This document shows, piece by piece, positions 13,661 through 29,200 of a stretch of 64,000 nt of DNA. The stretch lies in assembly GCA_022605955.1 (NCBI GenBank), contig JAKCOZ010000012.1, positions 21,423,015 to 21,487,014 of the forward strand, given 5' to 3'. The notes below the pieces were generated by a model, which worked only from the letters and a program-made list of their open reading frames with translations, was not told where the DNA came from and searched no databases. Position 1 is the first letter of the stretch, and each line of letters begins with the position of its first letter. This stretch comes from Rallus limicola. Taxonomy: Eukaryota > Chordata > Aves > Gruiformes > Rallidae. The position numbers and the translations under genes were made by a program.

Positions 13661-16600
13661 GTCAAAATAAAGGAATCTTTTACCAAAGAAATTAAGAACA
13701 CAGCAGCTACAGGAAATTCAAGTTTTCAAGTAAAAATTAGAAGAAACAACCAAAAGTAATGTAATTAAGTAAAAACTATTTTTGTTGAATAAGAGAAGGA
13801 AAAGAACTGTGGCAGTAGTCATTATGGATTGTGGAACAGTTTATCAAGCAAAGTGACAAAAGAGTTTTCTCTTTAATAGCGAAGTACAAGCAAGAAAGGA
13901 AGGAAGGAAGTATTCTGTACTGCCAGGAATGGACTAAATGATCTCAAAGTTCTTTATCTTAAGCTATACAGGTTGTGGTAACTCACATGTTCTGAAATCT
14001 AACTTCAGTTAGCATGCCTCGCCGTAACAGTTCATAGTATCTCATCCATGATACTTTATTTCCATGCTGATGCTGATTTCATGTTTGAGGAAAAAAAAAA
14101 GGTAGTCAAGGTCATTTTATGTCACAAAGTATGTCTAAATTAAATGATCTATGTATAGACATCCATACTACACAGAAGCTTTATCTTAAACAATCAAGGT
14201 CAAAAGAACTATTAATATATAGTCTTGTCTCTTTGCCTTACTGATTAAAGACAGCATGACTGAAATCTGGCTTTAAAAGCTGAAGGAAAAGAAAATTTAA
14301 GAATTAATTTTGGTTTTTACTCTAGATCCACCTATTTGAGCTGGTGAGTACTAACTGGAGTATATTTCCCCACCCCAGGTTAGATGACAGATACTAAAAA
14401 AGCTGATAACTGAAAGAGAGAGTCAGCAAGCCAGCCAAATCCCACCCTGCTTATCTGCCAGTACCACCAGTCACTTCTGAAAATGGAACTTGAGCTTTGG
14501 AGAAATCTTTCAAAAGCAACTACTGGCTCAAAGATGTGAGTGGACACCAGGACACCTTAAGCTCTTATCTCAGCTCTGATATTGTCATTCTTTCCCTCAC
14601 AATCTGCTTCTCTGGAAAAGTGATCTTCTTTACCTCAGAGGGGTTAAAAAAAAAAGTCAGAAAAGCCTGATTATATACTACTGCTATGATTCTGCATGCA
14701 GCTTCAATGAGCTATGGATTAGGCAGATCAATACATTTTATAAACAATATAAACATATTACTGTTGCTGTTTAGCAGTGTAAAGGATGTGCTTTGCATTT
14801 CTCTCTTCATTACTGTTTGAATTAAAACCACTAAGCCTTGAAAAAACCCCAAATAACACAACTCTGTCTCAGTGGACTAGATCAGCCAAACTGAAAGTGA
14901 GCAAGTGCTTCTTTCTTAACATGAAAAATGGTTTTATTAAAACCACGTGACTCAAGATCATCTTAAGTATGTCCTACGTGACCTATAAAAGGAAGATTTC
15001 TAGTTCTGCTGCCTTTTGAGGCGCTATGAAAGCTAAGATTATTGGAACAGACAGTAATTTTGAAGTTATTAGTTTTTCATTCTCAAAGTCACAGTTTAAT
15101 AACTTTTAAGATCCAACTAGTCATATAAGAATGTAAACGTGAAAGTCTATTACAACTATCAAAAATATGGTAAAATAAAGAGTTCAAGAAACACAATTAC
15201 AGATCAGTATATATACTTCCCAATGGCTTTCTACTGGTATCTTCAGAAGATACAGGCAAATCATACATACCAAAAATGACGTTTTGACACACAGGATTAC
15301 TAATTAATTACTAATGAGTTGCTTAGCTTAAGTTCAAGTAGTTTGGAAAATCTCAGGTAAAGATTGCAAAATAAAATATAATGACCAAAAATGGTCATTA
15401 TTTTTTCCCCCTCTAATAAAGAAAAATTCCAATGAATTAAAGGACTTTGAAAGTAAGGTTAGAAAAAAATGTTTCCTTCTGTCAGCTTGAAAGTTGGTTA
15501 CCTTCTCACCAAACAGCTTGAATTGCTCCACAGTTGTTAAAAAGGCAGCTTAATATCAAGGATGTGCTTTCTGTGTTTTCTAGGAGAATATGGCAAATTG
15601 TCCAAGCTGCAAATAGAACCTTTACAAAAAGCACGGTCTACAACTCTTCCCATTCTTTAGAATGTCACTGTTCTCTCTGACTTATCATGAAAATGGCAAA
15701 TGTTAACCTGCAAATCAGATGACTGTGTTTCTATTTATCCACTTTCCAATTTTTCATCGCTCCTTCCTTGTTTCTTCTATGCCTTCTTCTGCCACACAGA
15801 AGACCTATGTTCTGAGGGAGGACAAGCTGAGTTCTAAAGTGGAGTGCTCCTCAGGTTACTACCCTGCCAATAGACTCTACCAGAACTGCATGAAGCGCAA
15901 GAAAACTACTATGGACAGACATGCCCCAAAGAAAAACTAAATACAAAAGTAAACTTACATCATAAGCTCTTCACATAGAAATGAAATGAAAATAATCTTT
16001 CAGAATAGGTATCTTCTGGAAGAGGATTCTCAGTGTGTCTGTCACTTTTAAATAAAGGTGAGACTACTAACTGAATCTGCGTATCTGAAACATAACTTGC
16101 AAGTAACAAAGAACACACAATTGTGTGAGGTATGACGGCATGACGTATTTCAATCCTCTGTTTAGAAGTTATTTACACAACTTTAACTGATTACATTAGA
16201 CAATACAAAAGTAGGAAAAAATAAATGGGAATAAGGATATGGAAGCTGCTTGTTAGCAGCTTCTTGATTACAAAAGTGTTCTGCTTATGAAGCATCTTTA
16301 AGCATAACCAAGGAGCACTGCTTAGGTACTGTCAATGAAGACATTTTGCAGCATTTTAGAAGATTTATAGGGACCATGAGATGCTGTAGGTAAGCAAATT
16401 AAGACAGACAGTACAACCAGGTGCTAATACTTGCAGTGCCATGTTGCTAGCTTCCTCAAACATGAATCAAATTTGGAAAGTACTGATTTCAGGCTCATGC
16501 TAAGAAACAGGGAACTGCCTTTCCCAGTTTGTACAGGCTGTGTGTCCAGCAACTGAGCATTGTCAAGGATTAGACTCATGTGGTACAGCAGTGAGGACTG

Positions 16601-19600
16601 TGAGAATGTTACTTGGGTCAAACATGTCCTCACCTTCCAAAAGTACTACAGCTCTAAGAAGTATCACTAAAACCCCTTTTTCTCAAGTACAATAAAAGAC
16701 ACATGGATAGCTCTGAACGAGAAACTGGAAAGTCATGGTAAGTACAGGGCACACTTCATGGCAAAGAGGTGGGTTTTTTTTTGTTGTTGTTCCTACAATA
16801 TTCTCAGAAGACCAACTTTATTTCTATGATCTAAATCAGTGAACCAATTCAAGCTGAAATCTACGGAACTTGAAGACTGAAATGAAACGTTTTTCAGCAG
16901 TGTGTCACAGCTTTTCTAACATACTAAGCATGCATACATTCTCTGGTGAACAGAGCACACTTATTTCATTTATGCTCATATTTAGTCAAAAACTTTCCTG
17001 TACATCTTATAATAGTAACTGAGACAAAGCAAGTCCAATCAGCAAATAGAACCATGCTGCTTTCAATATGGTGGCACACTGAAAACTACAGAATTTGCAG
17101 ACAGACAGGATGGGCCTTTAAAAACCATTTCTTGACAGCTGTTGAAAAATGGCAAAAAACCCAATACTTACCCAACCACATTCCTACTGGATTTATCAAA
17201 TAATATCTATCTTTGTAGCAAAACTATCCCTAAGCAAGAACTGGACCGAGTATCTCCACAGAAAGACAAATGAATTCTCAATTTAGTGAAAGAACATAGC
17301 ACATTTCTTATTGTAATTTCTGCTTCTTTTTGCCCTCTCCAAATGCTAGAGCAGAGTAAAAGTACATAGCCTGAACTATAAGCAGAAAAAAGAAAGTTTT
17401 AAAATTTAAGGCACTGAACAAAACCAAACGTTTCCATTTTTGTGATCCTCACCAAGATTCTAAGTTCCTTCCTTTGGTTTCTAATCCAATTCTGAAGTAC
17501 TTCAGTGAGAGAAGTCAGACATACTCATGGCCAAAACAGACAATAATCTTCATAAAAATACAATAATAATAAAAAATAGTCAAAGCTTCCAGTTTTGCTT
17601 TACTGCAAATACTATGCATTTTCATAATGGTTTTGTGTAAATACTGAATCTGGGATGGCTAGTATCTTCAAATAACCACCAACCACAGCCTGACTAATAG
17701 CATGCTAACTAAAATCAGTGGCTAGTTGTGGTAAAAAAATTGCATGTGTACTGCCCATCACTATACAGAAAGCATCATATGCCTTTCAGCTTTATTATTA
17801 AAGAAATAATAAAATTATTAAAATAGCTTATGTGCCATACACAAGCTCATGTCAGTTCAGTGTCTTATATCTGTCCATTTGGGGATATTAGACCTGTGCT
17901 CAAGCCTAGAATCTGGCAGTCAGCACAGTTCCATTGACATAAACCAAACCAAAATGACAGTGGTTCAAGTTCTGAGGAGAGAAAGTCCGCCAAGTCTTTA
18001 GCTTTATTTTCCCCTAAAGACCTGGGACAGGCAGACTGACAGAGAAATGCCCACAAAAAGCATCACTTCACTATTGGTGAATATATTGGGAATAATCTTC
18101 ATGCACTTAGTATTTTCTAAGGGGTTGCTATTTAAAAAACTTTGTATATATTTGTACATATTGATCTCTTCTGCTTTTAGAAGTCCACCAGGAAAACTTA
18201 CTGGCAATTTATTGCTCATCTAAATGCAAGATGAAAAGTAGATTGTTAAGACTAACATATCATCTGTTTCTGGACAGGCTGCATGCATAAGGCATTAAAT
18301 GGGACACAGATTTATAGCCCTCTATTTTGGAACTAGAGGTCAGTTCTTAAAAACGTGCCCAGGTAGGTACTGTCTTTTGTTACATAACTGCAACTCACCT
18401 GTCCAAGGTTTGACTGAATTTGGGTGCTTCTGCCAATTGATAGTACCTGTTTTCTCTAGCAAGCAAGTAAATAATTTCTCCTGTCACTGCTGAATAAGTC
18501 AAAAGCCAAGGCCTTCCAACTCACTGGACACACCTCTGTCAGTGGTATATTTATGTGGGCTGAAAAGCATCAGCCAAGTATATTATAAAGTCCTTCACCC
18601 TCCTGCAATGTGGCCTGGAAACCCAATGGCAGGAGAGCATAGCAGGAGGCACAAAGAGGAGAAAAATTACATGTTCCAGGTATGGGTAGAGTGTTACTTC
18701 TAAAAAAAGATGTTGAACCTCTTCTCTGACAGCTAGTCAATGAGAGACTGATGATATAATAACTCTAACAGTATGATGAGATAAAAGCACTTGCTGTAGA
18801 TTCAGACATTGACTGTACCCAAGTATCTTAAGATTTATTTTTGTTTACTTTTGTTTCACTAAGAAAAGCACATGGCCCTAGAGTACCCTTGTCCTTCCAC
18901 AGCAAATACAGATTAATTAAAAAATATGCCAGATAAACAGAAACAAGATTTTAAATGCAATTCTTTCATTAAAACTTCATCTTATCTGTTAACTACATAT
19001 TGTTATTTGGAAACAATAAGCTCTCTGAGGTAGACTGTAATCTAATATGTTACAGAGTGATACTGTTGGGTTTTTGTTTTTTTTTTATGTGGCAGCATCC
19101 ACAAAAACATGTTCCATACTACAAAGATGGATGTTCTGATATTATCACATTATTTCCCATACCGTATCTTTTCATGGGTGTGAGAAGAAGGTGCTCTAAC
19201 AGGTAATCTGAGTACTGCAGCTCCCAAACTACCAACTATCTCATTTTGGGTACACTCTGCACAGGCTCTGCATTTTTCTGGAGTTTGGTATTAGTGTCTA
19301 GAAATAGACGGAAAGTTTATAATTAGGACATAAATGTTATCCTACTCTTGTTCTCCTTTTTCCTACCATGACTATGTTTTGGGAGCTTGTTTACTTCTAA
19401 TACATTAGAGAAGAATGCAGTAGTATTTCTTTATGGAGTTATATCCCTCTAATTCTCTAAGCATAAATAGGAGTGATCCAATTTTCAGTGGAAAAATCAG
19501 TGTCCTTCAAAGAAATATAGAATGGGCTAACTAGCAATCAGGTCAACATTGCATTATCACTTAAATACAATAAGGCATATGGAGAAATTTGGAAAGGATA

Positions 19601-20211
19601 CTAGCTAGAATTTATTTTGTCATTTATTTAAATTGAATATAAAAAAAAAAAATCCTTCCAGTAAAAGATGTTGTAAAGTTCTGAAGCAAGTGAAATTTTA
19701 ATTTTTCAGTTTTTAAAAATGCTACTTTAACAAAATCTACTTTATATTTAATTTACTTTTTTTCACATTTACTATTTTTATGTGGCTTTAATTGAAATAG
19801 CAGTGCTGTTTGGAACAATAAGTAACTTACTAATTTAGGATAATGCTCTATTCAAATGCACTGATTTAAATAAAATGTTTAGAATGCATAGTTTCTAAGA
19901 TTAGCTGGTTTAGAAAACCACTTGAATAAATATCTATAATGCAGTTTATCTGGGAAAAAAAAAGTTACTTAGAAAATAATTAGAACTGTTCCATATAACA
20001 ACTTGTTTCTCCCTGTACTGTGAGATTTTACATGTGGACAGAGATTATTTTTTTTTTCCTGCAAGACAAGGGGAATGCAAATGAAAGATTCTCAACTTAG
20101 TGTGGAAGAAGGAAAGGAGAGGAGACAGAAAAGTTTAGATTAACTCACATCCTCTACATTTAGCATTCAGTCCTTTGTATTGTGCAAAGTATCTATTGAG
20201 TGTAAAGCAAG

Positions 20212-20248
20212 GGGTTTTTGGTTTTGGGTTTTTTTTGGTTTTTTTTTA
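20212..20248. repeat. T/G-rich low-complexity tract
   Basis: Plus-strand runs of T broken by G doublets and triplets (ggtttttggttttgggtt and onward). The complement is A/C-rich in the transcript. No element boundaries or duplications are visible. Confidence 0.75.
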
Positions 20249-23200
20249 CGCCACGATACAATGTCATTATGGTTCAGGTAATTCAGCATAAAAAGAAATG
20301 TTTCATTCTTTGTCTCATTAGGATCTCATGTGAGGCTCCTGTCAGCTGCAAGTTTGTTCCATTTATCTCAAGAAAAAAAGAAAGAAAAAAGTTTTAAATT
20401 TTCCTTAGATATGCCAATCAAAATGATTGCAGTGGCTGGAACATCAAGTTCAGAAGAACATCATTCATGTCAGTTAAAGCAGAATTGCTGTGCAGCCCCA
20501 TTTTCTTCAACGCTTTTAGACAAGACAATATTTATGCAAAGGTCTAACCTCACCCTGCATTACCCCACAGTCAAACTGTGCTATACAAAGGTGGGCAGCC
20601 GATGATTCCAACATGTATTTCCCTTTATGTGCTAGTCTCTTATCTGAGTACTTTCTTTAGGATCAGACTCTCACCAAAGATTAAGCATATTCAAATTTGA
20701 ATTAGCCAGGGAGAGCCAGCCAGACATTCAATCTGAAAGCCTTTCCTTACTTGGCTATGTAAAAATTATTAAAATTCCAAATTTCTGGTGATTTATCTCA
20801 GGTCCTTCTGCAGGCTATGTTCATTTCTATTCAAATTTACTGCCCTCTTACCAGTTGTGCAATAAAGATACATTCTCTGTATTCACTTTCCTTCATGTAA
20901 CTATGTTTTTACTGTATTTGCAATAGTTGCTAAACTAAACAGCACACTGTATTAGCACTTTTAGAATAAAAGACATGCCTCTTTTGACGTCCTCATATAA
21001 TTTTACAAGCTCTTATTATCATGTTGTCTTTTTATTACAATATAGCTGTTAGGAATGGCAACTGTTATTATTTGAGACTAGAAGTTTAAGGGGTTTTTGG
21101 TGTCAAATGCATTGATTGATGGAGATCAGACAGCTGCTCAGGGATCACAGCTTTTTCTGTAATAAGGAGCTCACATGAATGAGCTGAAGAGGAACACAGC
21201 CTTTTCAAGGAACTGTTAAGCACTGTGTAACTGTGGTTCCAGTGAACATGGTGATGCCACCTCTTTCAATGTGACATACCAGGTGATAAATGAGCTATAT
21301 ATCCATTTGCTGCCATTTTAAACAAGACCTAGCAATAGAGAGATGAAGCATATTTCTCACAGAGTTTAGCTCTCCTGTTTTGCAAAAGCTTGTTAATGCT
21401 GACATTTGGATCTAGAACAAATTACTGAACAACTACCATAGTCTGATTTAATTCTAAATCAGGGCTTCCTTAAATATAGTGCATAGGAACTCTTTTTTTT
21501 TTGAATTATCTTTTTAGGTATTAAACCATACATAAAGCTGCATTATGAAACAAGTTTATTAATGGTACCTAAACACAATGGTTAACTAATAAAATTGAGA
21601 TGTGAATCTGCTGTCTCAGAGCTCACTTTCAATTAACTCTCCATAAATACTGCCACCACTACAACAGGAAAGCATTTACAGGAATTTCAATGAAACATAT
21701 CCTTCCTTAAGACTCAACTAATGCATATCCCTTAGATTTTCAACGAATACTGTCTAAATGGATTTACTGATCCTAAAGTATATTTACAAACCCTGCAAGA
21801 GATTTATAAACCAATAAAAGATATGCAAATCTTACCAATAAATCTTAAATAAAGTTTTGATTTAGACATTTGTCCTGTGCACTTTAGAGGTACAAGAGAA
21901 TTATTTCTGAATCACAATATTTGGTGTCAGCCAATCATGTGTTAGCACCAAAATTACAAATACAGCCCTAAGACATTCACTCTTAATTAGGTTTTATAAA
22001 TTCCAATCACAACTTCACACAGACAATTCCTGAAATCCAGATGAGTTTCCTAAAAGGCTTTGTAATCTGTTACTCATATCTTCCTTCAAAGTTCAGAACA
22101 AGCAACACTCCAGCCACAAAGCACCCTAGTTTTTTAAAATGTGGCAATTTGTTACTTGTCAAGTTCAGTCAGGATGCTTCTAGAATTCTACTGAAATGAC
22201 AACAAACATGGAGGGGTCTTTTTAAATTTAAGGCATATATTTTAAGTAGATGATCTAAAATCAACTTGCCACACTGTACGTAAAGAGCTAACCTTCCTTG
22301 GGCCAATTTCAACACCCTTTCAGTTCAAATTTCAAAGCCTATCACAAATTATGCTGTTGCTGAAGTAACTGCTTATGCTACCCTCTGCACTTCTCCCAGT
22401 CATCTCTACACATTCTCTCAGTCATCCTTACCCAGGCATTAAAGTCTATGTGGCAAATCAGATCTGAGAGTGGAAAACAAACCAAACCCCTAAGAGCAAA
22501 ACCAACAACAAAACCAAATGATGATTTTTTTAGTCAGATCAAACTTAATCCTGCTCACTCTGTGGTAGCCTTCAGATAGGTTTAGGGCAACTGTGAAACT
22601 CTAAGGTCAGCAGCATTCAAATGACAGATATTTCTGATGCTTTTAATTATTATATTAGTTACAAAATCTTTCAAAATATTCAATTCTAATAGCGGGTGCT
22701 AAGAATGTGACATTCGGCTCAGAATTTGATGGAATACAGGTGACAGGAAGGGAAGAGTTAGGAAATCAGAAGTGATGTATCAGAGACAGGGAGAAGCAAG
22801 CATCTCTTGTTATTCTGAGAACATTTTACTTTTCCTGAGATACTTCTAAAAATAGGAAAAAAGTTGAACTAAAAAGACTTCCAATAATGTTCTTCCATAG
22901 TAAGGTTAACAAATTATGTTAAAAGCAAGATGTACAACTCTGAAACTGTTAAGGTTACTAAAATTTATACAAATTAAGGACTTATGTAAATTAGTTTTAT
23001 TTATATAATTCCTTACATTACACTTTCTATTAGAAAACTCATTTGCCATATCCTCTCATCACAGAACAAAATCCAAAAATCAACGGTCACAGAGAGCTGA
23101 GCCACAAGCTCTGCTTATACAAGGGAACATTCTCTAAATTTCAAGTGAAAATAAAGAACAGAACAAGGAACTTTATCTCTTTTTTTAATGTTGATTTGAT

Positions 23201-26200
23201 CAATATTACTTGTTTATGATACCTTCTTCTGTAGCAGAGTATTTATTCCACTGAGCCTAATAAAGCTTTTCAATTGCATAAATGTAAGTATTTAGCCTTT
23301 TGTCTGCAGAATGGTCCTCTGCTTCCACTTAAGCTTGGGACCAAATTCCCCTCTCAAGCACAGCAATGTCAATGTGGCATAGGACTGGATGATGACTGGT
23401 GGGATGCAGAATATTATTTATAATTTATTCCTAAACAGGTCTTACATTCACAAAGCAGAACAAACCCACACATTTTATCTTGAAGCATATTTGCAGCTGC
23501 TGCCTCTTATTTTGCACCTGAATATCGGAGAGTGCATCTGCACTTAAGGACTCAAACACTTTGTCAACAGCTAAAAATCTGACCAATATTTTGTTTATAT
23601 GCACTCTTCCTGTAGACCACTGGCTCTTACACTGGTTGAAGCACAAGTGAACTCTCCTGAAGTACACTGAACTAGGAATGTAGCGGAAATTAGACCTGGA
23701 CTCATCTGTTTACATAATACTAATTTATCTGGCAGAGAGCACTGATCATGAGTTTTAAAAACAAAGTCTGAATGATTAATATGGGCTAGCACCTTAATGG
23801 ATGCAACTTTATTTAGCAATAGATTTCCCAAAATGATATAGCAAGGAAAAACTCAAAGAGGAAATGTGAGGTTCGCGGTTTTTTATAATAATTACTCAAT
23901 TTTCACCTTTGTGTTGTAAAACTTTTTAAAAAAATAAGCATTTAACTCCCTAGAATCATGAAGCAGTGCAACAATAAGATAATTTGAGCAGAAACCAGCA
24001 AATTTTTCTTTAATTTTTCTGTTATGTAAGGTATTTTGGAAAGCTGTGATAAAAAGTCTGCCAGTTTGTACACTGCAAAACTGTAAGTACCTTGGGCTAG
24101 AAAGCTGAGGCTTTTATGGATTTTAGTATTATTAAATAAAAATGGTGTTACATTTAAAAAAAATCTTATAAAAACATTGAAAATGACACTAAGTAAACAA
24201 TCTCTAGTATCCCCTTTTTTTCTGTCAAAATATTTGATTTTGTGAAGAGAGCACGTGTGTGTGTACACATAGTTCATTAAAGCCAGTAACATTTAATAAA
24301 AAAACCCCTCGATTAAAAACTCATTAAGAAAACCAAACCCAGCATTACATTTTTATGTCTGTCATACAAAAAAAGGGTGGGGGGGTGTGTGTAATTAACC
24401 ATTGGTAATATGAGTGGTTATTTTTTGGGTGGCATTTTTTACAAAAAGATTGGGCTACAAATCTATATAGGAAGGCCATTTCCCAGAGAATCACTGCCCA
24501 GTTTTTACCCCAAAGTTGTTTAAATATCAGAACTTTTGAATAGTTATTCAAGTTGAAGTGAATTCTGCAAAGTTGGCCTCACTACAAATTAAAAAGGCTG
24601 TGTGAATACAGTGCTGTTGATCAGTGTTGTTTTAGTATAACAAGAAGTCACATTCACTCTAAAGGGATTAAAATCAGTTTGTATTCAACTATTTTGATAC
24701 TTAGTTTAATTACATGTTTGAATCAAGTATTCATTTCTGACAATGCTGACTCGTATCATCCTTACTACATGTCAATTTTCATCTTACCTTGATTGTCCAG
24801 GCAAATTTTATTGGATGTTCCGAAGATCCAGTGACCTTTCAAGAATTTTGATGGATTACCCAGGCTATTCTCCCTGTCCAGGCAAGTTTGAGACACATGG
24901 GTGGACAGGCAAATCTTTGTGCAAATTGCTCTCCTTGACTGCAATACGTATTGATGAATTGTGTCACTATTCATTGACACATTTGTCAGTTGCATTACCC
25001 AAATAACAAAACCTGACCATTCCTGTACCCATCAGAATGAACAGAGGGTATCGTTATTAACTAACAGTAATCACAAACTTCACAGGAAAAACAATCATTG
25101 AATTTTAAGTAAATACTCTTGACATCATCCACATCTGTCATGCAAAAGCATTGCTATTTATTTCACCATTTAAAATTTAGAATTATTTTGTCACAAGAAA
25201 GTAAACTTTCTCTCTTCAGTTTCATCCTTCCAAAGATGTAAGCACATAAATGCTGATGGATCACATCTGACAGCAGCAAAATGGAGATTATTTTATTGCT
25301 TATCTGTAATAATTTAAAACAGATTAGGTAAATTTCACAAATATCTCAGAATACACACATGCATTATCCATGTACACCTAACTACTGATACATCTAGGCA
25401 ACAAAATGGGCTATCCTTTCATCTACAGAAATGAAAAGAATTCTCTGAGATTCAAAATTTATTCCATAACTGTAAGAAAACACTACTTTTCATGAATGAT
25501 TCTTCAAAGGAAGTATTGCTGAGGACATAAATTTCTTCAAAATAAGTTTAACAATAAAACTTTATCTCTACTTCTACATAATCATATTAATTTTAGATGA
25601 GGAAAAGGCTGCAGCATACTAGAATATACTACTCCATTATTCCAGAACAATTTCTATCCTTTCTTTCTATCACTCTGAAACGTTGTTTAGGGGACTCTTC
25701 TGTTAAATCTTATTCAAGTCCAAATCCTCTACTTTGTAATATTAGTTTAAATTTTGAACTAAAGTTATTTCAATAGATAATAGATGCTGTATCTTACAAA
25801 ATCAATATTATAGGTGCATGGTTGGAATTAGGCTGCAATTTATGAAACTCCTGGCTTTTAGTTTTACAAGAAGGTATTAAAATAAAAAATAGCCTTATAG
25901 CCAGTATATGATCTCTGCTTATGAAATAGAAATATCCTTTCCACTGTAGGAAAGTACATCTTTTATATGGCTTTGGCTTTACAGTTAGATTGTGACAGAT
26001 TATACCCAGCCCATGGCCCAAGAACTGCAGGCAGATGGGGTGATGGCAGATGAGGTGGTGACTCCTGGTTGATTACACCTCACACGCATTATGTTAACAC
26101 ACAATCTTGTGTTGATTGGCTTGAGTCTATTCTGTTGGACTCAAATGAAATGGAAAGGATCACACGTCAACTTTAAATCCTGAAGGCTGAACTGACCAGA

Positions 26201-29200
26201 AGAAGTCCAAGCTTATTTGCCTCAGCGTTTTTTTGCTACCAAGGTGGGAATACTCTTACCTTCCATGTGACTGGCAGCCAGAAAGTCCTATTCAGGCATT
26301 AAACCTGAATAGTGACCTAAACTGAATAGTGACCCTTCTTCAGGAGGAATACACTCAGGAAGGGGGATTTGGCTTTCCTAAACCACGTGCTTATATTAAA
26401 CTCTTTCAATGCATTTATCACACATTTTCTGGGACAGCGAATGAAGTGCTTTTATAACACAACCGAACTAAGATCGGGTTTCAGGCTCACAGAGGTGAAA
26501 CAGGGAGAGAGGCAGTATTCCCTACTCATAAGCACTGCTTAAGAGAACCCTTCTCTTCTCAAAACTGCTGGATCATAAATTCAAACTGTCTGACATTATT
26601 CCATGATCTCTTCCCTTGTACATACTGGAAAAGGAAGAAACAGTTTAACCATCCCTACTGTTTGTGATATAGGATCTTCAGCCCACAATTCTCCGAGACA
26701 CTTCTATTAATTTAAAAATTCTAGCTTAAGGCTAATCAACTATTCTTAGTCTAACATTAATTGGTCTAATCTTAGCTGCTTTAATGCTAGAGTGTCTAAG
26801 CAAACTGGCAGTATTTTTTTATTGTTATTGACCGCACTCATAATAAACCAGATCAATAAACAAGATGTTCTTCCTGGAGTTTTCTAATGCCTTTAGCTTA
26901 TATTCTTTTTTGACTCCTCATAATTTTATTCACTAATTTTTTTCTCACCACATTTATACTTTACAAAATTTCTTCATGTTGTCTAATTGCATTTAAAAAG
27001 ACACTCTTCATTCATGCTAATTCTGCTATCCTTCAGCTTAGGACATCTATTAGAAAAAATATAACTGTACTTTTCCAGTTATAGCTGATGTAAATACCCA
27101 CATCTCAATTAGATACAAATGAAAAGAAAACAAAGAGCAAACTACATTTTCATACACGGGAGTATGTTGCAAAAAGCATCTCTACTATTTTTATCACTGA
27201 GAGTATACTGGGTTTCTCATATAGGAGCAGAGTTACAAAACAATTCAGAACAAGAATGATCTACCATTGCAATCTGATTTGCACAGCACACCTGCAATGA
27301 AGGCATCAAAGGGTAGGGCTTCTGAAGGCGGCCCAGTCACTCCTATTACCACCACATTGACCATAAACTGCAAGCAGAGAATTTCACGGTGCCACATATT
27401 GAAACCTCAAGTTCCAGCTATTTCAGCTCTTGACCATCAATTCAGGGCTAACTTTCCAAAAATTTAACAAGTCTTTTTAACAGAACTTCTACAACTAACT
27501 CGAAAACTATTTAGAAGGATAAAGAGAAGCACTTTCATCTGAATATTCAACCTTGTGTAACACCTTAGGACCCGTGTTTAGTTCCTGCTATAGCTTGAAG
27601 AACTCAAATCTGCAGCTTCTATTATCCAGAAGTATATTATAGCATGTCTAAGGTACAGGCTGTTCTTGATGCCTGTATCATACCTCCCTAACAGTGAAGA
27701 CACAGTGAAGAACGAGTGTTTCACTGATTTTGGAAACAGAATGATGAAAAAGAGGACTGCGCATTTGTACCCTAACGATTAGCAACGTAAGTGGCAGTCC
27801 TGGCTTCCACAGGTTTTTACAAGTAAACAAAGATGATGTAGAACAAAGGTAATTCTTAGAGGGTTGGTGCTTTGCAGCAGGGTTAGACCACCAAATTGCA
27901 AAGAGACTACTCTAGTAAATAGCCCTTGTCCAGGCTCAAGAAGAGACTACAGTTTTTAGTTAGACATAAATTTGTGCTTAATTTTTGCTATTAGGTTCCT
28001 GCTGACATGCCCCAAGTCCAAGCATGATGGGTTGGTTCTTGGGAGCTTTTTTCTAGTACACATTTTTTCTTATCCAATGTATAGTCATTTAATTTTCATC
28101 TTCCACTCCCCGCTCTGGATGGCCACAATCCCAGGAAATGCTCAACACTAAGAGGATGGTTCCAGTAGAGTTCAGCTATCAGTCTGATGCTAAATGGGTG
28201 TCGACATTTAAAGGGAAGTGTTAGAACATTATGGACTGGGCTAAGCTTACTGGAAAATTCTGACATTTTAAAATTCCTTAAGGGAAACCAAACTCTTGAA
28301 AACCTAGTTTTGAATTCAGAACTGCACTCAAGATGGAAACTTCAACATCTGTAAAGCTCTGATGCATTTGTAGCTATGTCACAGAATAAAATAATAATAA
28401 AAAACTCCTCAAAACATGTCAATAATATATTTCACCACTGTATTCCAAAGGAAGTTGTAAGCATGGTCTAAAAAATAAAATGAACAAATAAACATGCATC
28501 TTAGCAGCAGTATTTCCCCAGGTATTTCTGCAAGTTGTTTGCAAAACCTGTTAATTCATTCATGGTATTAAAGCCCCTATATCCATCTCTTTTTAAAAAG
28601 CACTTAAGCAGATACTTAAGTTCCACTGACTTGACCTCCTTTTCACAAATATGCAAATTAGATTATGTTAAATTAATAAAGAAAAAGAAAGAAAAAATAT
28701 TACTGTTAGTAGAAACATAGTGTTTTAAAAGATAAACTCTGGGGAAAGGATTGTCTGATTTGACATCTTTGTCAAGAGATCTGAAGACAGAAAGGAGCTA
28801 ATACAGTGAGCTAATACAACAGACAAGATACTTTTAGAGTACCCAAAGGAACTATTCCTCTAGAATGCTAGTATCTTGTTTAAAGAAAAACACATCTTCC
28901 TTGCACAGCCACCAAAGTCAGTATATCTGTGCCAAGAATAAAGATTGAACCTTTATCAGATGGAGCATGCGTTAACCAGTAACAAATGCCTATGATATTA
29001 TTAATGCTAAAGAATGGTTTAATAAAATTATGCTCTGATAAATTCAGTAGTTAAGTCGGTGAAGAATAGGACAGTGAGGAAAGGGCAAAATTAAAATAAC
29101 TCACAGCATATTCCTACCTATTAAACGAGTAGCAAGTTTCATATTTGGTTTTTTAGTTGTTGCATTTTAGTGGTTGGATACAAGCATATGTGTTATCATT

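Noticed and set aside
23942..24292. 116-codon minus-strand open frame as a gene
   Set aside because: Composition follows AT-rich sequence (F, L, I, K, N), with no motif and no splice or promoter context.
26285..26335. Short direct repeat ctgaatagtgacc and nearby inverted attcagg/cctgaat
   Set aside because: Only 7-13 bases with no element boundaries; expected by chance in a window of this size.
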